Below, one piece after another: positions 1 through 11,600 of a stretch of DNA of 64,000 bases (its first letter is position 1; each line of letters begins with the position of its first letter). The notes under the pieces were generated by a model. That model saw only the letters and a program-made list of their open reading frames with translations, made no database searches and was not told the DNA's origin. Source of the stretch: Allacma fusca (taxonomy: Eukaryota > Arthropoda > Collembola > Symphypleona > Sminthuridae); NCBI GenBank assembly GCA_947179485.1, contig OX359246.1:29884001-29948000 (forward strand), written 5' to 3'. The translations under genes were made by a program, and so were the position numbers.

Positions 1-551
1 TGTCATTTCTGGTGATAAAACAAGAATTTCATTGGATAAAATGTGATTTATTGCACTCTATGGTTTTCTGGACCATGGTCTTTGGTCTGGTCTAGTCTGA
101 GCTTCAGACCAGACCAGTTTCATAAAATCTGGATCAGACCAGACCATTGGCATCACTACTTGTATGTACCGAGTTTCAGCAAAATTTAATCACGCGTTTT
201 TGAGTTATAGTGTTTAGACGAGCAAACATTACAAACTTAAAAGGGGTGCTAGCGCTGACCCTAAAAAACAAACTTCGGAGAAAGCATTGTCGCTGTTTCC
301 CACCTACTTGTCCGAATTATGATTTCCAGTATTTGCATACGGGAATGGATATATGTCAGATGCAGAACATTTGCAAAAGCAACAACCAGAACATGGCTAT
401 TATGCCGCCTGTCATACTGAAATAAAACATTCATATGTGTATCTCCATTTAAATTGAGAATTTCAGGAAACATTTCGACTTACACTATTTTCATTAAAAA
501 TGGGGACATATTTTAATCTAATTTGAAACAAAACAGTTGTAGTTTCTACAC
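1..551. other. Intergenic start of window, duplicated upstream flank
   Basis: No gene is supported here. From about 160 to 310 the sequence closely matches 15,580-15,700 upstream of receptor copy B, including the stretch 'cattacaaacttaaaagggg'. It is therefore the old upstream flank of receptor copy A. The short open frames here are not protein-like. Confidence 0.6.
84..115. repeat. Short inverted repeat (hairpin)
   Basis: GGTCTGGTCT at 84-93 is followed by its exact reverse complement AGACCAGACC at 106-115. Another AGACCAGACC lies about 30 bases further on. The repeat could form a 10-bp stem with a 12-base loop. It may be the subterminal part of an undefined DNA transposon. Confidence 0.6.
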
Positions 552-559
552 GTGTATAT

Positions 560-1890
560 CAGTGATGCGACCGATTACGATTATAATCGAAATGTTCGAT
601 TTCGAATACGAACCGAATCGATTAGCCAAGAGCTATCGGTTCGGTTGCGTTAATCCGAACATAATTCGAATGGAATGAACAATCGAAATTGGTTTATCAA
701 ACCGATTAAAGTTCGAACCGATTAGTTAAACTACAAATCCAATTTCGATACCGATTCTGTTTTTAATCGCTTTGTATTCGAAATTGGTTTTTCGTACAAT
801 CGAATTCCCGCCAGGGTTTAAATTCCATCAACGAATTATACACCCCACGGCATTCTTATCACGAGGAGAGTAACCACTTGACTGATGAGGAATGTAGTGA
901 GGAAGTAAGAGTCCCAACCTCAACACTTTGAACGTCTTGGAAATTAATTTTCGTAAATTTAAAATTACATGGAAGCAAATATCATTGATATTGTCACCAG
1001 TGACGCTGATAGCTGTGAGAATACTCCACAACGCCGAAAAAAACCTATCCGTTGCCCACAATCATTTTACGTTAAAAGAAAATCTGCATCATTGCAAATA
1101 CTTCAAGTAAGATTTTATTGCAAATAAGCTTCCTAAATATTTTGAAATTACTTAATAGACATATATTTATACTGTAACCCTCCACTTGGGCTTCTACTGG
1201 GACAATTTTTTGTCCCGGCGACAATTCTGTCCAGTCCCGAAATCCTCTGAACAAAAACGTTCGTCGCCATTCAGTCCCAAAATAAAATGGGGACAAAGAT
1301 TTTGTCCCGAAACTGTGCCGATCCCGGTCCCGTCCTGAAAACTTCGGGACGTCAGGTCCCGAAAGAAGCCCTAACCTCCTCCATAGTATTCTCAAGGTGT
1401 CTAACGTTTAATGGTAGGTATTACTTTTATTTATACATAGATCAAGCTTTGTTAAATTGTCATCCGGGACCACGAGCTAATTTGATTCGTTTAAGAAATA
1501 AACACCTAAAAGCAATTAGTTCTTAGTCAATTTTATGAGACAATTGACGCGACAGTTCAGGCCGAAAGAACTTTTCGTCGCTACGTATTCATTTTCAAGA
1601 ATTGTTAAATCTTTGACTTTGTTATCTAAATAAATTGAGGAATGGATAAACTTAACCGATTAATCGAAAAAACCGATTCGATACCAACTTCGAATCCAAA
1701 TTCGAATCGATTAATAAAAATCGATACCTAGTTTTGATATTCGATTCGAATAAATTGTTCGAATTCTTGATTTATTCGATTCGGTTTTGTAAAACCAACT
1801 TCGATTTGAAGGCATACTTCGAATCGGTAATCCGAATTCGAATACGAACCAACATCGAGTTTTGAAATAATCGGTTCGATCGCATCACTG
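560..1890. mobile_element. hAT-like non-autonomous DNA transposon (MITE-like)
   Basis: The ends are inverted repeats starting CAGTGATGCGA and finishing in TCGCATCACTG. The element is flanked by a perfect 8-bp target duplication, GTGTATAT (552-559 and 1891-1898). An 8-bp duplication plus a CAGTG terminus is the usual hAT signature. Both subterminal regions (about 565-810 and 1640-1880) are packed with TTCGAA, CGATT and AATCG motifs. No transposase reading frame is present, so it must have been mobilised in trans. The homologous flank of receptor copy B near 15,950 lacks the insertion. Confidence 0.88.
1184..1371. mobile_element. Probable small element nested in the hAT-like MITE
   Basis: The segment begins near GGGCTTCT..TGGGAC and ends in GTCCCGAAAGAAGCCC, which are inverted versions of each other. 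Inside are many GTCCCG/CGGGAC words. Near-identical flanks TAACCCTCC (1175-1183) and TAACCTCC (1372-1379) look like an imperfect target duplication. The boundaries are approximate. Confidence 0.45.
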
Positions 1891-1898
1891 GTGTATAT

Positions 1899-2205
1899 AC
1901 AATTACATAGAAAACCTAATACGTTATATCTGTCAAACAATATTAAACTGATTTAGCCCGCGAACTAAGTGGAACAATTATATTAATACAATTAAATGCA
2001 CCAACTGATGTAATTACAACTTTCAAGTAAGTATGGCAACCGAAATTGCTTAGATTTAATTTTTAATTCAATGGCTTTTCAATCCGGGTAATAAATTCAT
2101 TGCAAACCCAGCTTAAATAAATTAGCTTGCATCGCCTTTAGTACATAACAATCTCACAATTTCCACAGACCTGTTTATGATTCTTGAAACCCAGTCACTA
2201 ATATA
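1899..2205. other. 5' flank of receptor pseudogene A
   Basis: This resembles the 300 bases upstream of receptor copy B (15,990-16,300), sharing for example 'cttgaaacccagt' just before the start codon. The TATA-like box seen in copy B is degraded here to TACATAAC. No independent feature is seen. Confidence 0.5.
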
Positions 2206-3277
2206 ATGCTAACATCCAACAATGTACATCTAAACGCAAAACTCCTTGATCTACTCGCAAAATTATGCGTGATTCCATTTTCAGTTGACAAGGCAAGTGT
2301 GAAAATTCGCGTGAAGCCCAGTCAGCAACAACGGCACTTATATAAAGCTGTATATATCGTTCAAATATTGTACTTAATTTATTCATCCCTAACGCTGCTA
2401 AAATTATTGCTCTCTGATGTGTAAGTTGATACTAAGTATATGATGGTTAATTTTTACGTGGCTGGTTCAGGACTGTTAATGGGTTATTGGAGCGCATTGA
2501 TTTACAATCTCAATTCTGAATTAACAGTTTTGACGTTTAATGGCTTGTTTGGAACTGGTAAGTATTGGAGTCACACAATCTGTTTTGTATTATCATAATA
2601 ATGTAATCTTTATATTTACACAATAGTCATATTTTTTCATTATGCCAGCTTCAAAAGATGAAGGTCGACACAATCGGAGGGATTACAGCACTTTTGAGCT
2701 GTTCTTAATCAACATGCCTTTTAATATATTTGGTGCGGGGTGGCTACCATTTTACTAGTCTTACTCTTGCCTGAAAGATCATTCTCAGTGCATTATGTAT
2801 CTGATTCCTGTAACGTATCAGTCCAGCTTGACTTACTTTGTATGCTCAGTATTGGATGTTGCATTTTTGGTTAACCAAACATCGGTAGGATCTGTGGGGA
2901 TGTTCATTCTTCTGGAATTCTGTCTGAAGATTGACGGAAGCTTGGATACTTAAGTAAGTGTAAGAATAAATTTATGTTTGATGTCGTATATTTCGTTTTA
3001 CCAGAAATAAATAATGGTAACAGCGAATGCGGTAGGAATATTTTCTTGCAACAATGGTAATATTATTTGTGCTTTTCCGAATTTTGGCATAGAATTCGGA
3101 GCGACGACAGTTGCAATGAGAATTCCTTGAACAAAGCGCTAAATTCCTGTAGGAAAATCCAACTGGAATTGTGTCTGCTCAACCGAAAATTCAAGAACAT
3201 GAACTACTTCGTGAAACTATTTGACATGATGGCGACAGTATCCTGCTATTATGTTGCGATAGGATACTGCGATCAGC
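2206..3277 (+). pseudogene. Decayed chemoreceptor-like gene, copy A
   Basis: This is a paralogue of the intact receptors at 16,301 and 26,463. The exon 1 equivalent is 2206 to about 2557, exon 2 starts after the acceptor near 2648, and the exon 3 remnant begins at 3093. Lesions are visible. A TAA stop at 2422-2424 replaces the GAA of copies B and C. A base is missing in the G-run near 2740, and four extra bases follow near 2800. A TAA lies at 2951-2953 near the exon 2 end. Exon 3 loses similarity after about 3277, removing the C-terminal membrane segments. Splice donor and acceptor motifs are largely preserved, so the gene decayed after being split in the same way as B and C. The 5' half is closer to B than to C. 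Confidence 0.85.
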
Positions 3278-3456
3278 TCACTGCACTTGTACCTGCTGTA
3301 AACCCATACTAAATTACATTGCACTTCGGTTTTATATATATAAAAGTACATCTAGAAATTGCAACGTATTTGATAACGCTAGCTTTGCAAGTACAAATGT
3401 GATACATTGGACAGGTTCAATTAAATAACAGTAGGTGTAACATTATGCAAGCTAAT

Positions 3457-4392
3457 CAGAGCTATGCAAAATACTTGGTCTAAGATTACAAAATACAAAA
3501 TAAAATACCTGAAGTGAAATATAGAAAATCCAAAATAGAAAGTAAAATACCTCAGGGTATATTACTAAAATAAAAATACAATACATGGTCGGTAATTTAA
3601 AATACTCAAATACAAAATACTGTATTTTAAATACAATACGTTTCTTAAAATACCCAAATAATGCTCACTATTTTCAGTTTCTGGGAATCAAACAGCTTTA
3701 AAAATCAACATTTTAAAAATTAATTAGATAACTAATCACTTCAATGACTGCATAATATAAGACTGGTGTAGTAACAAATGATTCAACTTTTGTTGAATTG
3801 GTCAGTCCGTTAATTATAATTACATTGACTAACGATAATCAGTTATTTTGATTGTTTATTAATGTATATTATTATGATATTTTTAGTATCTGAGTTAGTA
3901 TCTGAAAATTAAATTGAGTGCCTTCGACGGATCTTAAATATTGTTGTTGAAGAGGATAAGTGGACTAAGTGATGTACAAAAGCATGCGCGTGTAGACCAT
4001 TTTGCCCTTTCATTGACGATATGTAATACTGAATATGGAGAACCTGAACATGTTTGATGTATCCAGTAAAAAGGATTCATTCCGTCGCATGTTATTGCAT
4101 TGCTAAATGGAATTCTCACAGATATTCAACATGATGCAAACTACAAACAATGTCAAAGTTGTAATCACGCTGGTGAAAAGTATTTTGAGCCAAATACTTT
4201 ATTTGAAATACATTTTCCAGGCCCTTGAAAGTAAGCGAATACAAAATACTTTTGTACTTACAGGCCCTTAAAATACTAAGTACAAAATACTTGCTTACTG
4301 CTTACTAACTTGAAAATACCAAATACAAAATACTTTGTGGTCTGAAAATACGTATTTTAAAATACTGTATTTGAAAATACTGCATAGCTCTG
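3457..4392. mobile_element. hAT-like MITE with AAAATAC motif arrays
   Basis: The terminal inverted repeats are CAGAGCTATGCA at the left and TGCATAGCTCTG at the right. They sit inside a perfect 8-bp target duplication AAGCTAAT (3449-3456 and 4393-4400). Both ends carry dense AAAATAC/GTATTTT arrays (about 3470-3660 and 4190-4380). The centre is AT-rich with no transposase frame. It is a second, unrelated hAT-type non-autonomous element next to receptor pseudogene A. Confidence 0.88.
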
Positions 4393-4400
4393 AAGCTAAT

Positions 4401-5480
4401 ATAAATGAAATACCAGCGTAGTATGTACATACTGGCCGCACGACTAACGAATCTATAATCCACAATGGTAACTAAAGTGGATTTTGGAGCTACGCTTGAC
4501 AAAACTGTTTGTAATAATTGGTTTAGGTTTGAGGATTAATTCTTTGAATGGACCTAAATTGGATTAGGATTATGGATTAAAATGAATTTATTGAGCCAAA
4601 ATTGAGAATTAAGAAGTCGATTCAAGTTTGTGATACTCTTGGATTAGGATTGGGATTGATTATTTATCAAATAATTTGCAACCCGGGATTATGTATACAA
4701 TATGCGTATATACAACCCGGGATTAATAATCCATTCCCAGCCCTGAACATATCCCTTAAAAAATCCCATAGTAAATTTGAATTGTGTTCAAACTATTTTA
4801 GTTATACAACATGATTTCGTAAATTAAATGAAGTACATACTACACACAGAAACAAAAACATTCGTTTTCCAAAGGATTTATTTATCAAACGACAAGATCA
4901 TACCTATTCCGACTAATCATTACACGGACTTGGGTTACAAATCCCGGTTCCTCAAAAGAAAGGTCGGGTGATGTAAAACAATATGCCAAAATCCCACAAT
5001 TAAATTTGAATACAAATATATCTAATAAATTCTACTGCTGGTATTAGTATTATAGGCTCGGCTTTAGAGTAGAATCCTGCACCCCATAAATAGTCTACAA
5101 ATAGGCTAAGATTGAATAAATGTAAGACAGTTGGACACATTCGATTCACTCATTAAAACCAACCAACTCTTGGTAATAGTGACAACTCTTAAATTATTTA
5201 TCTTTGGTGTATGTGTATAACTATTCGCTTCCACTCTTAATTTACATAATAACAAGATAACCACACAACGAAAATCTACTAAATAGGAGAACTGCAGCGC
5301 TCAACTCTTATGTAGAGTGCGCCAAAGGATTTAGAAAACCCGACGAATGATTTCCTATAGTGCGTCGCATCCGTGTAGCTTTGGAAGTGTCGACAGATCA
5401 AATATTTGTGAATTCTCCCAAAATTTGTAACTGCAGACTTAGTGTACTAAGTTCGAAAAAAATAAAATAACTTGTATTTT
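4401..5480. other. Intergenic, AT-rich, no gene seen
   Basis: No coding exon is supported. Between about 4540 and 4745 there are repeated GGATTA words and two copies of ACCCGGGATTA. The segment ends in CCCAGCCCTG (4736-4745), which read in reverse is a typical hAT terminus, but no matching left end or target duplication was found. The rest is unremarkable AT-rich sequence. Confidence 0.4.
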
Positions 5481-5490
5481 TGAAAACCCA

Positions 5491-5822
5491 AACTCTGAGA
5501 CGGTTAGATCAATTATATTGTGTAATTATTGTAGGCTTTGCTCATGGATAGCAAGTTGGAACAACATCATATGAAACTGTTTGATGCCTTTACAAAATAC
5601 CTGTGTAACTCTGAAACGGTTCGACCTACTACAAATTCATCCAAACTTTATGTCTGGCGACTATATGTATGTAATAAGTTTCAATAAAATCTAGTAACGG
5701 ATTCCGGAGTTACGGTATCGCTGCCCATAAAAATTCGCGTAACTCTGAAAGGGTTGGGCCAATTGGGCTCATCCACAAACTCCTTCAAGATTAATGCATG
5801 GAAAAAATATATATATGTATGT
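5491..5822 (+). repeat. Degenerate repeat units flanking the LTR element
   Basis: The word AACTCTGARAYGGTT-like recurs at 5491, 5607 and 5741, each time followed by a divergent segment of roughly 116-134 bases. The third unit is cut by the retrotransposon at 5822 and continues beyond 15,573 with the same flank as seen at about 160-310. This looks like an old dispersed or short tandem repeat in the upstream region of the receptor copies. Confidence 0.5.
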
Positions 5823-6378
5823 TGTTAAGTATTAATTGAGTTTGGGGGGAATTAGAGCTCAGAAATGAGGAAAAGGGAGTAAAAAGGATAAAAATAGGAA
5901 AAAATGAAGAAGAAAGAATTAGAAGTGAGAATGGCAATGTAATTGTGAATGGGGGAATGTGCAGCAATGCAGAGCACACACTTTTGCTGTGTGAGAGGGA
6001 TGAGACGACGGTCGTGGGAAATAAGTGCGTTATGTAAGATATGGGATTTACTCACGCAGTATAGTTTATTCTCGTATTGTGCGTACTTAGGGATACACAG
6101 TTTGACTGTTCTCACACGCGTCTCTTGGTCTTTCTTGAAAGTGGCTCGGGATTCTCTCGTCTCTCCGAGACTGAGGAAGCTGGGGTTTATATACGGAGGT
6201 GAGCACTTATGTGCCCTCCTCCTGGAATATTCCAGACATTATTTTAACCAATTGAAATGTAACAAGTAAAGGTACCTAATGTATTTTACAGAGGTTATTG
6301 TACTTTTACCGGACATATATGTACAACAATGTTACAGTATGGTCCTTGATTACTCTTAAAGCCAATAATGGCTTAACA
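5823..6378 (-). repeat. 3' LTR of the Gypsy-type element
   Basis: 556 bp, TG...CA ended with a 7-bp inverted repeat TGTTAAG/CTTAACA. On the minus strand a TATATAAA box lies at 6193-6186 and an AATAAA at 6070-6065, in the correct U3 to R order. Open frames of 87 and 106 codons inside it are chance frames repeated in the other LTR. Confidence 0.95.
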
Positions 6379-7649
6379 TTCTACCAATTAGGAAAAAACG
6401 ATGGCCTCATCGTTAAAAATGGAAGGTTGAGTAGAAAGGCGAACTTTGTATAATTTTTTGTGATGGTTTTCCGAGACGTTCCGAATGGACTGGAAGTGGA
6501 GCGGTTTTTTCCTTCTTTTGCAGTCTTGAACTTGAGGGTGGGTTTATCTTGGCAGACATGTTTGCAAAAGTGTTCAGCATAGGAAGTACGTACAAGTGTT
6601 TAAAAATTCCGTAAAAATACAATTTGTAACCGATTTTGGTGCGGTAAACTGCACTAGGAAGGGGAAAATTATGACCCCATAATTTGTGGAGTGGAAAGTA
6701 CAACAAAGTTCATATACAGGGTGAGTAAAAACAGTTTTTCTTTCGTTCATATGAATTTTAGCATAAATTATGGGTGTAAATATGTGTGTAAAAGATATTA
6801 CAAAGAAATTTTGTGTGGATTTCAGAGTCTCGAATGGGGAAGGGGTGATACAATATTTGAGTGATCAATTCGAACAAGTATCCAGGAAATTGAAAGTACG
6901 TATACGTAAAAATAGTGTGTGTTGACAGTGTAAATAAATTGTGTAATATAAGAGTGGAGTAAATTATGTGGAAATGTTTGTGAAAATCAAAAGCAATAAA
7001 GAATAATTATTTTAAACGTAGATTTCATGAAATTGGTTGGTGCCGTTGTGGATCCAAAATTGTGCAGCTGCTAATTCAGGGAGAAGGAGATGTGAAGATT
7101 TCTTCAGCTGGAGTTTCAGAGGATTATTCTGCAGAATGTAAATGTTACTAGAACTCAAAAATATTCATGAATTAGTGGAAGCTTGTGATAATCAAAATTT
7201 TAATCCTGTATTTTCTATTTTCTACAGGGTGACGAAAATTTTGGTGTTTTGAATTCATCGCTTATGGATAAAAGTTCAAAAGTGAAAGTGATAGTTGTTG
7301 TTAGGATAGGGCGAAGGGTCTGCAGGCTGGTACCCTTACGGTCTGTAGATCCAGGGAATTTATCTATGATGCCAGTTATGGTGTAATGGAATTTTCTTGC
7401 ATTATGGGCACTCGGTACTTGTGGGTCAATTCTTTGTTTAATTGTTTATTTGGTTGAAGTGCTCCGCGGGACTCGGCAACCTTTGCCCTTGCACGGTATT
7501 TGAGTGTCGTAATAATGCTGGGCGAGACCATTGCATCTGGGGCAGAGATAAGTTCTCGAGAATGGAATTTTCTTGAATTCCATAATTTTTCCTGTGAAGT
7601 CCTGTTATTATTTTCTTGAGTAAAATGTTTCTCTGGACTCAGATTAAAT
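6379..7649 (-). other. Non-coding 3' part of the retrotransposon
   Basis: 1.27 kb between the pol tail and the 3' LTR. No env-like frame with signal peptide or membrane anchor is seen. A 118-codon open frame at 7732-7376 overlaps the pol tail and looks like chance. The bases just before the 3' LTR on the minus strand (CTAATTGGTAGAA) are not a clear polypurine tract, which is unusual for an otherwise intact element. Confidence 0.6.
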
Positions 7650-8633
7650 TTAAGAACAACGAATAAGCATTGAGTGGAATAAATTCTCCACGGCAGCGAT
7701 ATTATGTCTTGTGGACCTTCGGAATTCTTCATCTTTACGGGTGTAAAAATCCGATGGGATAATGTTTTGAGAATCTGCTTCTAAAATTTGTTGTTGAGTT
7801 CTGCGAACTCTTTTAGTAGGCAGAGTAATTGATTCTGATGGTTGCAAATTTGCACGTAGTGAATCATTGGCACATGATAATGCCGTAGGTTGATTAATTA
7901 TTGGAGGTAGGTCAGGTGTTGAATCTTTAGAAGGGTTTGATTCCAATGGGGGGAGGCTACCTCTTGGGGGAGGGGGGTCTTCCATAGGGGGTGGGGTTTG
8001 GGTGGGGCCCCCAGGATCGTGCTGTTGTATACGGGTCATGCCCGATTTTTCTTCCGGTAAAGACTTTTCAGGGTCAGGTGAGGCCGCATGACCTGCAGAG
8101 TCAAGAGGAGTGTTTGTTAATTGTTGTAAATTTGTGGATGGCTCTGGATTTGGAGCTTGATGTGTTGTGTTCAATAAAGATGGCAGTTTCAGCCAATTTG
8201 GTCGTTCGTAATACTTTTTGAGTCTTGATACGTGTACTGTCATTGTTTTGATAGTGGTTCCAGTGGAACCTCTTATTGTATAGTTGACTTCGGACGGAAT
8301 ATCAATGATGCTGAATGGGCCCTTCCAGCGGGGAAGAAGTTTTGTGCTAATTCCGGGCTGGATAGATGTATGCTCCAAGAGCACATTATCTCCTATTTCA
8401 TATGTAACTGTGCGTTTATTCTTGTTAATTCGGGCTGCATATTTTTCTCGTTGTCGTGTGAGAATGTCATATGTCAATTGCCATAGAGCTTCCATATTCT
8501 GGATATTTTGATGTTCAGGGGAAAACGTGGGGAAGGAATTTCGAAGAGGTGTCCGAGCATTGAACCCATGTAGCAAAAAGAACGGAGTGTATCCATGAGA
8601 AGAGTGTGTCGTGTTATTCAGATGGAAGGTCAA
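7650..8633 (-). CDS. C-terminal part of integrase in a shifted frame, with proline-rich tail
   Basis: An open stretch of about 327 codons that continues the integrase after the frame break and overlaps the end of pol by four bases. Its beginning (NNTTHSSHGYTPFFLLHG) is the end of the integrase core seen in Gypsy elements. Next comes a module like the GPY/F domain (about residues 95-165, with LLPRWKGPF), which helps multimerise integrase. The last 160 residues are rich in Pro, Ser and Thr and resemble nothing I recognise; no chromodomain is seen. It has no ATG near its start, so it is not an independent gene. Either a one-base indel (or assembly error) split pol, or a -1 shift joins it. Confidence 0.8.
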   Translation of the reverse strand: MTFHLNNTTHSSHGYTPFFLLHGFNARTPLRNSFPTFSPEHQNIQNMEALWQLTYDILTRQREKYAARINKNKRTVTYEIGDNVLLEHTSIQPGISTKLLPRWKGPFSIIDIPSEVNYTIRGSTGTTIKTMTVHVSRLKKYYERPNWLKLPSLLNTTHQAPNPEPSTNLQQLTNTPLDSAGHAASPDPEKSLPEEKSGMTRIQQHDPGGPTQTPPPMEDPPPPRGSLPPLESNPSKDSTPDLPPIINQPTALSCANDSLRANLQPSESITLPTKRVRRTQQQILEADSQNIIPSDFYTRKDEEFRRSTRHNIAAVENLFHSMLIRCS

Positions 8634-11600
8634 AGCAGGTAAGCTAAAGGCCAGTCAGCTTTAGCTTCAGCAGTGTACATTGCTATAGCATCACCTAGAG
8701 TTTGATGGGTCCTCTCTACGAGTCCTTGGCTCTGTGGATGGAATGTAGTGGAAAACTGCATATTGAAGTTAAAAATGTTGGAGAGTTCAGTGAGGACAGA
8801 ATTATTAAATTCTGTTCCTTGATCGGTTTGAATGACCTCGGGTAGTGAGTATAAACAGGCAAGTTTATTGCAGATGAAACTCGCAATTGTTTTAGCATCT
8901 GCTATGGGGATGATTTCGGTGACTAAAAATTTAGTCAAGTAGCAGATAGCTGTTATGATGTACCGTGGGCGGCCAGCTTGATTTGTTAGTGGCCCCTGGA
9001 TGTCCATTTGTACTCTCTCAAATGGGCGGAGGGGAATTGGGATGTACTGGAATTCTCCGGGTTGTTTCTGTCCTCTGGGAGTTTTACGTTCCTGACATAT
9101 GTGGCAGGATTGAATAAAAGCATGGATGTCTTTGGACATTGTCCTCCAGTAAAAGCTAGTTTGTAGTTTCCGTAAAGTCTTGGTGTGTCCCATATGACAC
9201 ACAGAATTGTGATGTTTGTTAAGTATGTCAGGAACCATCTGCTTGGGTATCACAATGAGGGAGTCATCACCCTGTCGAGAATTGTATTTGTACAAAATAC
9301 CGTTAATAAGTGTATACTTTGATTTGAGCTTCCAGGTTGTTGGTAATTTAGTAATTATTTTAGCAATAGCTGGGTCAGTCATTTGTTCTTCCTTGAGAGT
9401 ACAGATGCTGATGGCGTGAATGGACAAGCAGGCATCATCATCAGTGGCGGAATGGTCAGGTTCTCCAAATGGGTGGCGACTGAGGCAGTCAGCCACTCGA
9501 TGTGTGGTGCCTTTAACATATTGAATTGTTATGTCATAGGGCATGAGTAAAAGCTGGAGTCTTTGGAGTTTTGGATCCAAGTCGTCCTTAGTTTTCATTA
9601 TGTAACATAGACTGTGATGATCAGTCCTCACAGTAAAAGGAATACCTAACAGGTATTCTTTTAGCTTCGTTGTGGCCCATGTGATGGCTAGTAATTCTAG
9701 CAGTCTGATGTTGTATTTTTGTTCGTACTTGTTAAGTCGACGGCTTAGGAAATAAACTGGATGTTCGTGTCCGTCATCTTGGAGCTGGGTGAGATAGGCT
9801 CCTATACCGAGTAAAGATGCATCCGTGTATAGGAATGTGGGTTTAGTCGGGTCATAATGCGCGAGTACTGGTTGGCAGAGGAGAAGGTTTTTTAACGCTT
9901 CGAATGCCTGTTGACATTCTTGGGTCCACTCAAAAGGGACGTTTTGTTTTGTCAGTTCGCGGAGCGGTGAAGCAATTTGGGCAAAGTGTGGGATGAATCT
10001 GCGAAAGAAGTTGGCCATTCCTAAGAATGATTGAACCGATTTGATATTGTGAGGGGCTGGCATGTTTCTTATGCCATTGAGATTTTCATTATATGGTTGT
10101 ATGCCATAAGATGTAATTGTGAATCCTAAGGGGTTAATTTTCTCAAATCCAAACTTGCACTTTGTTGGTTCAAATTTCAAGTGATGTTCTGTGAACCGGT
10201 CAAAGATTTTTCTTAATTTGGTGATATGTTCCTCTATTGTTTGGCTGGCTATGATAATGTCGTCCACGTATGCCATTGCAGTTGAGTATTTTAAATCAGC
10301 AAGGATGACATCGATAACTCTGCAAAAATGAGAGGGGGAGTTCTTCGTTCCAAAGGGCATCATGCAGTATTGGAATTGTCCGTTTTTGGTAATGAAGCTA
10401 AGTTTTTCTCTGGACGCTTTATCCACAGTGATTTGATGGAAACCTTGAGCCAAGTCCAAGGTGCTGAAGTATTCTTTATTTTGAAGACGTCTTAGGATTT
10501 CGTCAATGCTTGGAAGGGGCCAATGCATTGACTTAGTTAATGCATTAAGTGAGCGAAAGTCCACAACGAGTCGTGGTTTGCGAAGACCCTTATCGTCAGG
10601 TTTTTTCAGGACCACAATTACTGGGCTAGTAAACGGAGATGTTGACGGCTCAATAATGTTGTTATTAAGTAACTTTTGTACCTCAGTATTAATAATGTCA
10701 TCTTGATATGATGAAGTTTTGTAGGCCTTGTGGGCTACAATTTGTGCATGCTCGAGTTCCACTGTAAACGGTAGGGTATTGCAACTTCCTAATTCGTGAG
10801 GGGAAAATTCAAATGAATTGCGGTATTCTTTGAGTAAGCTTCGGATTTTTGTTGTATCTTCGGAGTTGAGGTCGGGATTTATTTTAAATGAGGCAACGTC
10901 GTTGTCAATTTGGGAGTTATCAATGGCGTTGATTGGGATGGGAGTCATAGAGTTATCATAATAGTCGAAAGGAGTTATGTGGCCTAAACCGAGGCCATCG
11001 GGTAGAGTAACTGGAATATTGGTGGGGTTAGTAACAAGTAAAAATTTAGAAGTTGGAGACAGGATGGAGTGAGGAGCTAAAATGTGATAATCGTTATACA
11101 GAGAAGGATGAGGTTGAAAATATATTGGAGAGTTTTCCTCACAGGAGTGAAAAATCGGGATTGTGAAGTGGGATCTTGGGCTAATGACCTGAGTACCCAG
11201 GATTCTGAGCACATCTGTTCGCTTTGTATGTGAGACACACAGAATCGGAAGGGATGGGGTTGTCGAAGGCTTAGTAGTTATAATATGTTTGAAAGGTTTT
11301 GAAGTGGGCATAGTTTGAAGAAGAGTTCGGCGAGAGGTTGATATACGTCGACGGTTGGGATGGGATGACCTATGGGAGTATCCCTGGTCAGACTCGTCGG
11401 ATGTAGTATCTTTTGGAGTTGAGTATTGTGGCCGTTGTCGGAAATATTTATTTCCATGTAAAGTTTTATTTTTCTTTGTGGGAAGGGTTTGAGATGAGCG
11501 GTCTGTAAAAGTGGAAAGAGTTTGTGTTGAGGCAGATGTTCGAGAAGGTGTGTAAGGTTCCTTGGAAGGAGTCAGAGGAGGGTCAACGGACTGAATTTCC

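Noticed and set aside
4560-4745. Third hAT-like MITE near pseudogene A
   Set aside because: Only one end (CAGGGCTGGG in reverse) is recognisable; no matching left end or target duplication was found.
5949-6269. 106-codon open frame on the plus strand, repeated at 15,140-15,460
   Set aside because: It lies inside the LTRs, antisense to the element, and is present twice only because the LTRs are identical.
7376-7732. 118-codon frame as a possible env or accessory gene of the retrotransposon
   Set aside because: It overlaps the pol tail and has no signal peptide, membrane anchor or other env feature.
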